Assembly: GCA_033762625.1 (NCBI GenBank)
Contig: JANRLI010000007.1
Span: forward strand, 87,541 to 151,540
Reading direction: 5' to 3'
Source: Alphaproteobacteria bacterium
GTDB taxonomy: Bacteria > Pseudomonadota > Alphaproteobacteria > UBA9219 > RGZA01
DNA length: 64,000 bases
Shown here piece after piece: positions 1 through 9,342 of the stretch. The first letter of the stretch is position 1, and the number at the start of each line of letters is the position of its first letter. The notes under the pieces were generated by a model that was not told where the DNA came from, searched no databases, and saw only the letters and a program-made list of their open reading frames with translations. Position numbers and translations under genes: made by a program.

Positions 1-1
1 A

Positions 2-1087
2 GTGGAGCGCAGAGCGCGTGATTTGGAACTCTACGGTCCTGGCTATCAAAAACGCCGTGAGCGGATGCATGATCTTTTCACAGGTAAATCTTTGCTTCGG
101 GCCGCAGATCGAATAAGCCAGATGGTGCAAGGCGCATTCAAGCAAACAGATGCATTATTTGATGTGCTATCTGAAAAACTGGGCACAAAAGTTATTGAAA
201 TCGATCGCACCAAAGAGCCTGAGTTTGACTTAAATCCTAAGGAACTCTATGCGCGTGATCATACAGCGCCTATCGCGAATGCCGAATTTCTGCAAGCGAT
301 TGAGGATGCGATTAAAAGCCTATATGGCAATGAACAACTTCCCGCAACGCTTACGCAAGGTACTTCCACCGCAGTTCAAGCAGCTTCCGCTGAATTAACC
401 GCGCCATTAGAACCACGTGGCATGGCATTGGAATTGCCGGGGGCACGTGTTGCGATTATTCACGGGTTTGATTCATTTGAAGAAATTCTGGCCAAAGTGG
501 AATATGGATTTCCAGAAAACGAATTGCCTGAATTACTGAATATGCTGCGCACCCAGCGCGAAGGCGTGGAAGAGGTGAGCGATGCATTCGCGCGCCAATT
601 ATTCTACCGTGCCAGTGTGCGTTTTGTGGAACGCAGCATGGATCCGGAATTTGCCGATGGCCCCGAACGCGACCGTTTATTGTATTTTGCATTAGCGATT
701 AAAGGCCTGCGCCCTGACATTGATCAGGATGATACATTCGATAAGATTTATGATGGTGTTTATGAACATTTACAAAAACAAAAAGCAGCAGGCCGTGAGT
801 TTGCGGGCACTGTTGATAAACTGAATGTCATCAGCATGTTCGATAAGGTACGCGAACGTCATGTGAAGGAAGCGATGCACGCCAGCACGCATGAGCTTGG
901 CGGCACAGAACAGGATGATACTATAGCTCCGATTATAACCGATGAAGCAGAAGCCGCACGCCGTTTGCAAGAAGGATTAGCACAAATCCCTGAAAGCGAA
1001 GGCGGAACACAGCCCAATAAAGTCGTGCCATTCCGCCCTGTAGTTAAACCCAGAGGCCCAGAAGGCGAAGAGCCTGGCGGCCAATAA
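2..1087 (+). CDS. Unknown protein, 5' end truncated by the window
   Basis: At least 361 residues are open from the first bases of the window. The GTG at position 2 has no visible ribosome site before it, so the true start probably lies upstream. I do not recognise a family. The sequence is soluble-looking and charged: a basic N-terminal stretch (residues 1-35), a mostly helical acidic middle rich in Glu, Asp and Phe/Tyr (about 150-290), and a low-complexity Pro/Gly/Glu C-terminus. No signal peptide, membrane segment or metal motif is visible. It ends 76 bases before tRNA-Leu, and no clear terminator follows. Function cannot be assigned. Confidence 0.8.
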   Translation: MERRARDLELYGPGYQKRRERMHDLFTGKSLLRAADRISQMVQGAFKQTDALFDVLSEKLGTKVIEIDRTKEPEFDLNPKELYARDHTAPIANAEFLQAIEDAIKSLYGNEQLPATLTQGTSTAVQAASAELTAPLEPRGMALELPGARVAIIHGFDSFEEILAKVEYGFPENELPELLNMLRTQREGVEEVSDAFARQLFYRASVRFVERSMDPEFADGPERDRLLYFALAIKGLRPDIDQDDTFDKIYDGVYEHLQKQKAAGREFAGTVDKLNVISMFDKVRERHVKEAMHASTHELGGTEQDDTIAPIITDEAEAARRLQEGLAQIPESEGGTQPNKVVPFRPVVKPRGPEGEEPGGQ

Positions 1088-1163
1088 TTAAATAAAGCAT
1101 ATTCTGCTGCATAAATATGCGTATGGACAAAGCGCGCGCGGGCGCATACAAACATCGTCTGCT

Positions 1164-1248
<85 letters not shown>

Positions 1249-1251
1249 CTT

Positions 1252-2157
1252 TTAAGAAGTGGTTTTAAATGGCAAACGCTTAGCGATATAATTTATCGCG
1301 CGTTTGAAAAAATTCGGCGGAATAACTGCCTTCATAAAAAAATAATATCCCTGCAATAAAATATTATTGGTCTGCAGCGCAACATAGAGCAGATGCACAT
1401 TCTTGCCGCCCAGAAAATAACGGCTGGCTTCAAACCCCAGAGTTTTTTGTATATCCGCTGCATGCTGCGTGTACAGCCGGTGAATATACGCGATATGGTT
1501 TTTATAAGGTTTCAACGGCTCGGAATGATAGGTAGCAAGCACCTCATTTACTGCCATGCTTTTGCCGCCGCGTAGCATGTGGCGGATAAGCCAGTCGTAA
1601 TCTTCAGCAACAGTCACATAACTTTCATCAAAACGATAGGGCGGGGCAAACACACTGCGATGGGCAAGCAATGTGGTGCCCATGTTATAAAGCGTGCCAC
1701 CCAGTATACTCATATTCAAATCGGATTTTTGTGACGGTCGTACCGTGACAATATGTTTTTTACCGGTTTTGGGAATGGATAAGTAATCACACAGGCAAAT
1801 CATCAATCGATTATTTGCGGCGATTAGCGCTTTGAGTTGCATGTCCAGCTTATTAGCATGCCATTCATCATCACTGTCTAGCAGGGCAATATATTCGCCC
1901 GTAGACGCAGCAATGCCGGTGTTGCGCGCACCGCCAACACCCTTGTTTACTTCATGCTTGATCAGGCGGATTTTATCGGGATGGCGTGCAATGTGCGTTT
2001 CAATTGCCGCGATAGTTTTGCCGCCATCTGTGGATGCATCATCCACAACGATAATTTCAAAATCCCGAAAGGTTTGTGCCATCACCGTTTGGATGGCGCG
2101 GGTAATATCATCTGCCCGGTTATAAACAGGAATAATAACGCTTATTGTTGGCGGCAT
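1252..2157 (-). CDS. Family 2 glycosyltransferase (first of a tandem pair)
   Basis: 301 residues with a GT-A fold signature: ISVIIPVYNR at the N-terminus, VVDDASTDG about residue 40, the metal-binding DSDDEW near residue 95, and an EDYDWLIR acceptor/catalytic-region motif near 185. It has no membrane segments. Such enzymes transfer sugars from nucleotide sugars during surface polysaccharide or glycoprotein synthesis; the donor cannot be read from sequence. It closely resembles the upstream neighbour over its whole length, including the shared C-terminal VIPPNFFKR segment, so the two arose by tandem duplication. Eleven bases separate them and they are probably co-transcribed. Confidence 0.93.
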   Translation of the reverse strand: MPPTISVIIPVYNRADDITRAIQTVMAQTFRDFEIIVVDDASTDGGKTIAAIETHIARHPDKIRLIKHEVNKGVGGARNTGIAASTGEYIALLDSDDEWHANKLDMQLKALIAANNRLMICLCDYLSIPKTGKKHIVTVRPSQKSDLNMSILGGTLYNMGTTLLAHRSVFAPPYRFDESYVTVAEDYDWLIRHMLRGGKSMAVNEVLATYHSEPLKPYKNHIAYIHRLYTQHAADIQKTLGFEASRYFLGGKNVHLLYVALQTNNILLQGYYFFMKAVIPPNFFKRAINYIAKRLPFKTTS

Positions 2158-2168
2158 TTGAATTCCAT

Positions 2169-3086
2169 TTATGAAGTGGCACTACGGGGTGATAAGTGAT
2201 GGACAAGATAATTGCGAAGGCGCTTAAAAAAATTCGGCGGGATGACGGCCATCATCGTAAAATGATAAGCGCATTTCAGCCTTTGTTTCTTTTGGCGTGC
2301 CACAAACAATAAATGCGCATGAATCCCGCCCATGAAATGGCGGCTGGCATTAATTCCTAATGTTTTGCGGATGTTGTCATAATGCAGTCTGCGCAAGATA
2401 AGCAGGGATTCGCGATGATTTCGGTACGGTTTTTTCAATTCTGATTTCCAAATCGTCAACACTTCATTTACGGCGATGATATTCCCGCCGCGTAGGATAT
2501 GCCGGATAAGCCAATCATAATCTTCGCAAATTGTGTTGAAGCTTTCATCAAACATGCTGGATGGATTGAATGCGCTGCGGCGAATGAGCATATTTGAACA
2601 AATGTTGTAAACACGGCCATACAGTATATCCATCTTCAGATCAGGTTTTTGGGATGGTCGCAGGGTGATTGGTTTTTCATCGCCGTATTTGGGAACCTGT
2701 AGGTAATCGCATATGCACAGCGTAGTTGGATCGGGGGTTGCGGTTAACGCCGCAAGTTGTATTTCTAGCTTGTTGGGAAACCATTCATCATCACTATCAA
2801 GTAGCGCGATGAATTCGCCTTTCGCGGCCAAAATACCGGTATTGCGGGCTGCTGCCGCGCCGCGATTGGTGTTATGTTTGATGAGGCGAATTTTTGCAGG
2901 GTGAGCCGTGACCATGGCTTCGATAGCAGCAACAACTTTTTCATCCGGCGATGCATCATCGACGATAATGATTTCAAGGTCCTGTATGGTTTGTGCCATG
3001 ATGGTTTTGACCACTGGCTCGATATCGCCCGCGCGGTTATAGGCCGGAATGATAACGCTTATTTTCTCGGGTGCGGGTGGCATCAC
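2169..3086 (-). CDS. Family 2 glycosyltransferase (second of a tandem pair)
   Basis: 305 residues, paralogous to the downstream gene. It has the same GT2 landmarks: ISVIIPAYNRAGD near the N-terminus, IIVDDASPDE, LLDSDDEW and CEDYDWLIRH, ending in the same VIPPNFFKR block and a basic tail. Differences cluster after the DSDDEW motif, where acceptor specificity usually lies, so the copies may act on different acceptors (inference). It is the promoter-proximal gene of the pair and is divergent from tig. A methionine pair at the start leaves the exact start uncertain by one codon. Confidence 0.93.
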   Translation of the reverse strand: MMPPAPEKISVIIPAYNRAGDIEPVVKTIMAQTIQDLEIIIVDDASPDEKVVAAIEAMVTAHPAKIRLIKHNTNRGAAAARNTGILAAKGEFIALLDSDDEWFPNKLEIQLAALTATPDPTTLCICDYLQVPKYGDEKPITLRPSQKPDLKMDILYGRVYNICSNMLIRRSAFNPSSMFDESFNTICEDYDWLIRHILRGGNIIAVNEVLTIWKSELKKPYRNHRESLLILRRLHYDNIRKTLGINASRHFMGGIHAHLLFVARQKKQRLKCAYHFTMMAVIPPNFFKRLRNYLVHHLSPRSATS

Positions 3087-3221
3087 AAATCCATAAAAAA
3101 TAGGCGCTCGCGGCCACTTTCTGGCAGTTTTGCGGCAGCCGGGTCAATTCAGTTAACGACTTTAAATCCGCGTCTTAATTCAGGCAATACAATCTTAAAA
3201 CAGCCGCTAGACATGTACGAA

Positions 3222-3245
3222 AAAGCGTTCTAGAACCTACGCTTT
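3222..3245. promoter_or_regulatory. Inverted repeat upstream of tig
   Basis: AAAGCGT (3222-3228) and ACGCTTT (3239-3245) are perfect 7-base arms around a 10-base centre that itself holds TTCTAGAA. The element sits 26 bases before the tig start codon, so it could act as an operator or as a 5' leader hairpin. Function is not established. Confidence 0.4.
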
Positions 3246-3270
3246 CAAACGATTACCAAGAGGTTTTTTA

Positions 3271-4602
3271 ATGCAGGTTAATGCGCTTAGCACCAAGGGT
3301 CTTGTGCACAATTATGAAGTAACCGTTCCGGCCGCTGATTTACAGCGCCAAATTGAAACGCGGTTAAAGGGCATGCTTGCGACCGTGCAAATGCCGGGCT
3401 TCCGTCCGGGTAAGGTTCCGTTGGCGGTTGTTGAAAAACGCTATGGTACCTCTGTGCTCGGTGAAGTGGTTGAAGAAACGGTGAACACGGCTGCCATGAA
3501 AGCGGTAAGCGAAAAGGGTCTTCGCCCTGCAACCGAACCAAAGGTTGAATTTGTTGGTATGCCATCTGAAGTTCCTGCGAACAAGGATCTGGTGTTCAAG
3601 ATGGAAGTTGAAATTATTCCAGCCATCGAACCAATGGATTTTTCAAAACTGTCATTCGAAAAGATGGTTGTTGAAGCCAGCGAGAGCGACATTAACGAAG
3701 CATTGGAACGCATTGCCAAGGGCAACCGCAAGCAAGAACCAGCACCTGCAGGCTATGCTGCCAAACTGGGTGATGTAACTACCATTGATTTTGATGGTTC
3801 AGTTGGCGGCGTAAAGCGTGATGGTATGAAGGGTGAGGATTTTCCGCTTGAACTTGGTTCAAACCGTTTCATTCCCGGCTTTGAAGAACAATTGGTTGGC
3901 GTAAAGGCTGGCGATAAGCGTGATGTGAAGGTAACTTTTCCAAAGGATTATCACGCAACTGAACTTGCTGGCGCTGAAGCTGTATTCGCTATTAATGTAA
4001 AGGCTGTCAGTACCATGGCCGCGCCAACAATTGATGATGAGCTTGCCAAGGCCGCAGGGTTTGAAACGCTGGATGCGTTGAAGAAGCATTTGGGCGAACA
4101 AATTTCCCAAAACTTCGGTCAGGTTAGCCGCGCGATTATCAAGCGCAAGCTGATGGATGCGTTGGCCGATGGCCACAACTTTGAAGTGCCGCCAACCCTT
4201 GCAACACGTGAATTTGAGCAGCTTTGGGCACAAGTTTCCCAAGCCAAGCTTGCAGGTCAGTTGGATGATGAAGATAAGGGTAAATCAGACGAGCAATTGA
4301 AGAAAGATTACGAAGCAATTGCCAACCGCCGCGTGCGTTTGGGCTTGCTGCTTTCCGAAGTTGCACGCAAGAACAAGATCGAGATCAATCGCGAGGATGT
4401 GCGTAAAGCGATTATTCAAGAAGCGATGCGTTTCCCCGGTCAGGAAAAGAAGGTAGTGGATTATTATACCAAGGATGCTTCGGCCCGCGAACAACTCACC
4501 GCGCCGATGCTGGAAGAAAAGGTGGTTGACCTTATTCTTTCCAAAGCAAAGACCACGGATAAAAAAGTAACGCGTGATGAATTGCAAAAAGCTGCTGAAT
4601 AA
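3271..4602 (+). CDS. tig: Trigger factor, ribosome-associated chaperone
   Basis: 443 residues, the usual length. The ribosome-binding N-domain has the signature GFRPGKVP at about residues 45-52. An FKBP-type peptidyl-prolyl isomerase domain follows (about 155-245, with DFDGSVGG and LGSNRFIPGFEEQLVG), then the helical C-terminal chaperone arms. It binds nascent chains at the ribosomal exit tunnel. It is preceded by an AAGAGG ribosome site and followed by clpP and clpX further on, the common tig-clpP-clpX arrangement, although two minus-strand genes are inserted here between tig and clpP. A strong hairpin terminator follows. Confidence 0.98.
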   Translation: MQVNALSTKGLVHNYEVTVPAADLQRQIETRLKGMLATVQMPGFRPGKVPLAVVEKRYGTSVLGEVVEETVNTAAMKAVSEKGLRPATEPKVEFVGMPSEVPANKDLVFKMEVEIIPAIEPMDFSKLSFEKMVVEASESDINEALERIAKGNRKQEPAPAGYAAKLGDVTTIDFDGSVGGVKRDGMKGEDFPLELGSNRFIPGFEEQLVGVKAGDKRDVKVTFPKDYHATELAGAEAVFAINVKAVSTMAAPTIDDELAKAAGFETLDALKKHLGEQISQNFGQVSRAIIKRKLMDALADGHNFEVPPTLATREFEQLWAQVSQAKLAGQLDDEDKGKSDEQLKKDYEAIANRRVRLGLLLSEVARKNKIEINREDVRKAIIQEAMRFPGQEKKVVDYYTKDASAREQLTAPMLEEKVVDLILSKAKTTDKKVTRDELQKAAE

Positions 4603-4622
4603 TTCGTTTGCAACGTGAATAC

Positions 4623-4660
4623 AAAAAACCCCGCGCCCTTAACAGGATGCGGGGTTTTTT
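4623..4660. terminator. Bidirectional intrinsic terminator after tig
   Basis: A perfect 12-base inverted repeat: AAAAAACCCCGC (4623-4634) and GCGGGGTTTTTT (4649-4660) around a 14-base loop. Both strands end in a U-run, so it can serve tig on the plus strand and the lipoprotein gene on the minus strand. Confidence 0.93.
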
Positions 4661-4672
4661 ATTGGTGATTGT

Positions 4673-5059
4673 TTATTCACCTAAATGCCAGCTGGTTATG
4701 GTCAAATACCACTGGTCGGGTTTGGCTGGCTTTTCGTACAAGTTGCGCTTTGCCTGCGCGGCGGCAGTGTTGCCTAAATCATAACCTTTTGGTTCTTCGG
4801 CCAACACGCGCACATTCTTCACATTCCCGTTCTTGTCGATCTGGTATTCGTAACTGACGCATCCATTGATTTGTGCGCGTTGCGCTTTTTCAGGAATATC
4901 GGTCTTGCCGGATGCGCGTTCAATCAGTGCGGGTGGCTCGGTTATATATTTTCCCCCAGACGAAATCTGGCAGGGTTCGGTCAGGCTTTTTTTTACGGGG
5001 GTATCGGTCACGCAGCCAGCAAGAAGGAATGCAAGGCCTGCAATCATAACTTTTTTCAT
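4673..5059 (-). CDS. Small lipoprotein with TonB C-terminal-like domain
   Basis: 128 residues. A type II signal peptide ends in the lipobox LAGC, so Cys16 would be lipidated. The mature part (about 60-125) has the pattern GCVSYEYQIDKNGNVKNVRV followed by an AAAQAKRNLY helix, which resembles the TonB C-terminal fold used in energy-transducer-like and secretin-associated proteins. It lacks the TonB transmembrane anchor and Pro-rich linker, so it is not a true TonB. It shares orientation with the secreted-protein gene 28 bases upstream and the terminator downstream. Its role is unknown. Confidence 0.85.
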   Translation of the reverse strand: MKKVMIAGLAFLLAGCVTDTPVKKSLTEPCQISSGGKYITEPPALIERASGKTDIPEKAQRAQINGCVSYEYQIDKNGNVKNVRVLAEEPKGYDLGNTAAAQAKRNLYEKPAKPDQWYLTITSWHLGE

Positions 5060-5087
5060 CAGGGGCTTTCTTTATGAGTATTTGGCT

Positions 5088-5741
5088 TTAACGGTATTTG
5101 ATGGTAATGGGCGCTTGCGTAATGGCTTGCGCTTCAAACAAAGGCGCACATTTTGCGTTCGGACCGCAATCATAAATGCCTTTTATGTAAATCCAGACTT
5201 TATACTGTCCTTCGCCCGCAGCCGTGTGGCCATAGGTCATTTCCGTTTGCGAGCCGGGGAGGAACTGATACGTGCCCTTTGCAAGGTCTTGCTCCGTTAA
5301 AAAAGCGATGCGCAAATCCTTCTTGTTCGGGCTTTGGTCGATTAACCGCAGTTCGCCCATCAATTTATAACCGCGCTGTTTATACGCATCAGGGATTTCA
5401 GGAACATTTGCATGCCATGAAATGGGGGTGCGGTTACCATTCACAAAAGTTTCACCGCCAACTGGCGTAACGATGGTGACATCGGCTTTCAGTGGAAGCT
5501 GCATAGCGGGCTGTGGTGCAATTTGCGCGGGAAGGGGCTGCAATTGACCAACAGGCTGGATTTGTGGTTGCCCAATCGTTGGTACGCCAACAGGTTTAAC
5601 GCCATGTGTGGTTGCAGTCGCTGCCGGTGATGCCGCGACAGATTGTGCATACGCATCATAAGGAATAAGGGACGCGAATAAGCACAACAATGACATAAAT
5701 CTGATTGAAAAAAAGGCAATTGATGGCAACGATTTTTTCAT
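5088..5741 (-). CDS. Secreted protein with a KNH/Kre9-like beta domain
   Basis: 217 residues with a long signal peptide (hydrophobic core about residues 10-27, likely cleavage after AYA near 32). An Ala/Gln/Pro-rich linker runs to about residue 85. A beta-sandwich-like segment then begins VTIVTPVGGETFVNGN and continues with PISWHAN. The pattern of Pro-x-Gly-Gly-Glu followed by I-x-W resembles the Kre9/KNH-like Ser/Thr-rich cell-surface domain. It probably sits in the periplasm or envelope. The domain call is by eye and no catalytic residues are evident. It likely shares an operon with the downstream lipoprotein. Confidence 0.8.
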   Translation of the reverse strand: MKKSLPSIAFFSIRFMSLLCLFASLIPYDAYAQSVAASPAATATTHGVKPVGVPTIGQPQIQPVGQLQPLPAQIAPQPAMQLPLKADVTIVTPVGGETFVNGNRTPISWHANVPEIPDAYKQRGYKLMGELRLIDQSPNKKDLRIAFLTEQDLAKGTYQFLPGSQTEMTYGHTAAGEGQYKVWIYIKGIYDCGPNAKCAPLFEAQAITQAPITIKYR

Positions 5742-5797
5742 GATTTCCGCCTATTCCTTGGAATTGCCAGTGAAATACTAAGAATAATTCATTACAC

Positions 5798-5809
5798 GTG
5801 CTTCGGCAC
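5798..5809. other. UUCG tetraloop hairpin in the clpP upstream region
   Basis: GTGC-TTCG-GCAC forms a short hairpin with a C(UUCG)G loop, a very stable RNA tetraloop. A second dyad, AAGAAT (5824-5829) with ATTCTT (5839-5844), follows. Both lie between the divergent secreted-protein gene and clpP; role unknown. Confidence 0.35.
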
Positions 5810-5906
5810 ATGACAATTAAAAAAAGAATGCTATGTTTATTCTTATGTTTCGGTTGTTTGATTCTAATCTTACCCACCATTCACCCCTATGAGGAGCGCT
5901 TATCCT

Positions 5907-6557
5907 ATGTCCGATTTTGATTATAACGATGCTCCCCGCATGAATAACCTTGTTCCAATGGTTATCGAACAAACTGCGCGCGGCGAACGCTCATTTGATA
6001 TCTATTCGCGTCTTTTGAAGGAACGCATCATCTTTCTGGTGGGCGAAGTAAACGACCATGTTGCCAGCTTGATTTGCGCGCAATTGCTCTTTTTGGAATC
6101 TGAAAATCCAGCCAAAGAAATCAGCTTTTATATCAACTCTCCGGGCGGCGTTGTGACCTCCGGTATGTCGATTTACGATACGATGCAGTATATTAAGTCG
6201 CCTGTTTCAACCATTGTGATGGGGCAAGCGTGCTCTATGGGTTCTTTATTGCTTGCTGGTGGCGCAAAAGGTAAGCGCTACAGCTTGCCTAACAGCCGCG
6301 TGATGATCCACCAACCATCGGGCGGTGCGCGTGGTCAGGCAACGGATATCGAGATCCAAGCACGTGAAATCCTTACGCTGCGCAAGCGCCTCAACGAAAT
6401 TTATGTCAAGCACACTGGCCAGAAGCTGGATGCGATTGAAGCTGCCGTTGAACGGGATAACTTCATGTCACCCGAAGAAGCCAAGAAGTTTGGTTTGATT
6501 GACGAAGTAATTATTGAACGTCCAACACCTTCCGTTAACGAAAAGAAGGCGGCGTAA
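5907..6557 (+). CDS. clpP: ATP-dependent Clp protease proteolytic subunit
   Basis: 216 residues from the ATG at 5907. An in-frame ATG at 5889 is rejected because the ribosome site GAGGAG (5891-5896) overlaps it and sits correctly for 5907. The serine protease triad is visible: Ser in GQACSMGS, His in [10 protein letters not shown], and Asp in the ERDNFMS segment. The IGF-docking and oligomerisation regions look normal. It forms the tetradecameric barrel that degrades substrates unfolded by ClpX, whose gene lies 124 bases downstream. Confidence 0.98.
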   Translation: MSDFDYNDAPRMNNLVPMVIEQTARGERSFDIYSRLLKERIIFLVGEVNDHVASLICAQLLFLESENPAKEISFYINSPGGVVTSGMSIYDTMQYIKSPVSTIVMGQACSMGSLLLAGGAKGKRYSLPNSRVMIHQPSGGARGQATDIEIQAREILTLRKRLNEIYVKHTGQKLDAIEAAVERDNFMSPEEAKKFGLIDEVIIERPTPSVNEKKAA

Positions 6558-6602
6558 GGGCTTACCGCGGTGCAAACCACGGGTGATTGTTTGTTTAGAA
6601 AG

Positions 6603-6631
6603 CCTTAAGGACTAGCGTTCTAATCTTAAGG
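6603..6631. promoter_or_regulatory. Inverted repeat between clpP and clpX
   Basis: CCTTAAG (6603-6609) and CTTAAGG (6625-6631) form a perfect 7-base dyad with a 15-base loop. The loop carries AGCGTTCTA (6614-6622), a nonamer also found in the tig upstream dyad (3224-3232). It may be an operator or a leader hairpin, and has no U-run typical of a terminator. Confidence 0.35.
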
Positions 6632-6681
6632 TGTGCTTTTGTAGTTTAGTAGTTTGTTGTTTTCGAATTTGAGGAGTTTTC

Positions 6682-7950
6682 ATGTCTAAAGCGGGTAGCG
6701 ATACCAAAAATACGCTTTATTGCTCATTCTGCGGCAAGAGCCAGCACGAAGTGCGCAAGCTTATCGCGGGTCCAACCGTATTCATCTGTGATGAATGCGT
6801 TGAACTGTGCATGGACATCATCCGCGAAGAGACGAAAACCAGTATTGCGAAAACACGCGATGGCGTTCCTACACCCAAAGACATCCGTGGTGTGCTTGAC
6901 GATTATGTAATCGGGCAGGATCATGCAAAACGCATTTTGTCGGTTGCGGTTCACAATCACTACAAACGTCTGTCACACGGTACCAAGAGTGCGAATGAAA
7001 TCGAACTCGCAAAATCCAATATCTTGCTGATCGGTCCAACCGGTTCGGGCAAGACCTTGCTGGCGCAAACGCTTGCCCGCATTCTTGATGTGCCATTCAC
7101 CATGTCGGATGCGACCACATTGACCGAAGCAGGTTATGTGGGTGAAGACGTTGAAAACATCATCCTCAAATTGTTGCAGGCTTCCGATTACAACGTGGAA
7201 CGCGCACAACGCGGCATCGTGTATATCGACGAAATCGATAAGATTAGTCGTAAGTCCGATAATCCATCCATTACCCGTGACGTGTCGGGCGAAGGCGTGC
7301 AACAGGCATTGCTGAAAATCATGGAAGGAACGATGGCTTCCGTTCCGCCGCAAGGTGGCCGTAAGCATCCACAACAAGAATTCCTGCAAGTGGATACCAC
7401 GAACATCCTGTTCATTTGCGGTGGTGCGTTTGCGGGTCTTGAAAAAATTATTTCAGGTCGCGGTCGTGGCACATCCATCGGCTTTGGCGCTGACGTGCGC
7501 GGGCCCGATGAACGCCGTGCAGGTGAGATCCTTCACACTGTTGAGCCCGATGACTTGCTCAAATTCGGTTTGATCCCTGAATTTGTCGGTCGTTTGCCGG
7601 TGATTGCAACCTTGCAAGATCTGGATGAAGCAACCTTGGTTGAAATTCTCTCCAAGCCGAAGAACGCGCTTGTTAAACAGTATCAGCGGTTGTTCGAGAT
7701 GGAAGATGTGAAGTTGGAATTCAACGACGAAGCCTTGCATGCGATTGCCAAGAAGGCCATTCAACGCAAGACCGGTGCGCGTGGTTTGCGTTCGATCATG
7801 GAAACCATTTTGCTTGAACCGATGTACGAACTCCCAGGTATGGGCACAGTGGACAAGGTTCTGGTGAACAAGGACAACGTCGATAACGGCACCAAGCCGA
7901 TCTACAGCTTGTCCGAAGGCAAGAAAGAAAAAGAACCCAAAAGCGCCTAA
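6682..7950 (+). CDS. clpX: ATP-dependent Clp protease ATP-binding subunit
   Basis: 422 residues, standard length. The N-terminal zinc-binding domain has Cys14, Cys17, Cys36 and Cys39. The AAA+ module carries Walker A GPTGSGKT, the pore loop GYVGEDVE, Walker [10 protein letters not shown] and the ClpP-docking loop IGFGADVRG. It unfolds tagged proteins and feeds them to ClpP. An AGGAG site precedes the ATG. Its stop codon is only 3 bases from the stop of the convergent gene, and its last codons form part of a hairpin (7932-7963). Confidence 0.98.
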   Translation: MSKAGSDTKNTLYCSFCGKSQHEVRKLIAGPTVFICDECVELCMDIIREETKTSIAKTRDGVPTPKDIRGVLDDYVIGQDHAKRILSVAVHNHYKRLSHGTKSANEIELAKSNILLIGPTGSGKTLLAQTLARILDVPFTMSDATTLTEAGYVGEDVENIILKLLQASDYNVERAQRGIVYIDEIDKISRKSDNPSITRDVSGEGVQQALLKIMEGTMASVPPQGGRKHPQQEFLQVDTTNILFICGGAFAGLEKIISGRGRGTSIGFGADVRGPDERRAGEILHTVEPDDLLKFGLIPEFVGRLPVIATLQDLDEATLVEILSKPKNALVKQYQRLFEMEDVKLEFNDEALHAIAKKAIQRKTGARGLRSIMETILLEPMYELPGMGTVDKVLVNKDNVDNGTKPIYSLSEGKKEKEPKSA

Positions 7951-7963
7951 GCGTTAGGGTTCT
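7932..7963 (-). terminator. Probable intrinsic terminator overlapping the clpX 3' end
   Basis: AGAACCC (7932-7938) and GGGTTCT (7957-7963) are perfect arms. Read on the minus strand, the hairpin is followed by a T-rich tract (complement of 7918-7931), so it could end transcription of the minus-strand gene at 7954-9336. The left arm lies inside the clpX coding sequence. Confidence 0.5.
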
Positions 7964-9336
7964 GGTTTCTGTCCTTTGGCTTTTGCTTCAAGGGCTGCTT
8001 TTTCCAGCCGTTCAAGAACTTCCGGCAATTTTTGCGTGATCATTTCGCGTACCGCCTTCATGCCTTCCGCATCAAGGTAGGATACGTTCTCTGTAACCTG
8101 GGAAAGCCGCGTCAAGAATGCTTTTTCCAAAAGCGTACTTTGATCAATTTTGCGGGTTGCAGTACCAAGCTTAAGCCCACGTTCTACATATCCATACACA
8201 TAACTTTTTATGTAAACGGGTTGTGTTAGCTCCTTATAAATAAAAGCTATGAAGCAATCTTGGGTGGCGCGTTGTACGCGACGCGACACTGGTAGGCCAC
8301 TATATAATGGCCTTGTATAGTATTTATCAAAATCATGTGCTGCAGAGGCATACGTACCAACGGGTATTTTTTTATTGCGAAATGACCATGCTACTTTTCT
8401 GTAAACGGATTGAGCATCTGCTTCGTCAAGCAGGGATGCGATTATTTGATCCTGGGGTTCTAATGCGTCATGTTCGGCGATATTGAACAGTGACTTGAAA
8501 CGGAAATGGCGCAACTCGTGGGCAATCGTGATTGCATGTTCAGATGCTGTTTTAACGGCGTTTTTAAATGCAGTTATTAAATGAAAAGTCTGACCTTTTT
8601 GATATTCAGGTGAAGCTAATGCGCCGAGTGCCAATTTAAAAGCTGCGCTTTTAAATGTTGTTTCATCTATTTCATATTCAGCAAATACAATCGGAAGATG
8701 CCGCTCTTTTGCATGTTCCAGTAACATTTTTGCTGTAGTATCCGCCTGTAGCGCTTGTTCAACCTCTACCAATAAATCAGGATCATAATGCGCCCTGAAG
8801 AGTACCCCTTGGGTAACTTTTCCATCTCTTCCATATTCGTTTGCCAATTGTACTGCAATAACTATCTTGTTACGCATGATTTGCGCATCTTCACTAAGAT
8901 TGCGGATATCAAACGCGTCGAATTTCTTATTCTGGATTGCTTCATATTCGTGCGGTGTCAACCAGATATCCGATGCGGATAATTTTCCCAAGGCGGTTTT
9001 TATATCTGTGGCTTTTGTTAATTCAGCGCTTGCTGCGCTTGTTGGCTGTTTTGATACGACGACAAACGCACGTTTTGCTGCTTGGAATTGTGCTTCCAGT
9101 TCTCCCACGCGTTTGGCATAGGCGGCGGCATCCAGCGCACCCCCTGCGTTTGCAATAACGTCTTCGGTAGAAAAATAGCGTGGGCTGTGATCGTCATTCT
9201 TGAACGGGTAGCTTTCCAACACGCGGAATGCGTCCAGTATCCCTGATGCAGAGACTGGCGTATTGCCGCCGATGAATGCATCAATTCCCTTCGCTATTTC
9301 AGCGATGTTGTATTGCTTTAGTTCCGTTTTGGCCAT
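7954..9336 (-). CDS. Unknown protein with an HExxH metallopeptidase motif
   Basis: 460 residues, no signal peptide and no membrane segment, so probably cytosolic. A central motif AHELRHFRF near residue 280 fits HExxH, the zinc ligand/catalytic pair of many metallopeptidases. An acidic stretch, LLDEADAQ, lies about 35 residues later and could supply a third ligand, as in gluzincin-like enzymes (inference). It may belong to one of the putative metallopeptidase DUF families (DUF6782 is a possibility), but I cannot confirm this. The C-terminus is a Lys/Glu/Ala helix. It is divergent from the small gene at 9451, with strong dyads in between. The substrate is unknown. Confidence 0.8.
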   Translation of the reverse strand: MAKTELKQYNIAEIAKGIDAFIGGNTPVSASGILDAFRVLESYPFKNDDHSPRYFSTEDVIANAGGALDAAAYAKRVGELEAQFQAAKRAFVVVSKQPTSAASAELTKATDIKTALGKLSASDIWLTPHEYEAIQNKKFDAFDIRNLSEDAQIMRNKIVIAVQLANEYGRDGKVTQGVLFRAHYDPDLLVEVEQALQADTTAKMLLEHAKERHLPIVFAEYEIDETTFKSAAFKLALGALASPEYQKGQTFHLITAFKNAVKTASEHAITIAHELRHFRFKSLFNIAEHDALEPQDQIIASLLDEADAQSVYRKVAWSFRNKKIPVGTYASAAHDFDKYYTRPLYSGLPVSRRVQRATQDCFIAFIYKELTQPVYIKSYVYGYVERGLKLGTATRKIDQSTLLEKAFLTRLSQVTENVSYLDAEGMKAVREMITQKLPEVLERLEKAALEAKAKGQKPEP

Positions 9337-9342
9337 ATACGC

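Noticed and set aside
4866..5300. 144-codon plus-strand frame over the lipoprotein and secreted-protein genes
   Set aside because: It crosses two genes with signal peptides in the other direction and has no motif.
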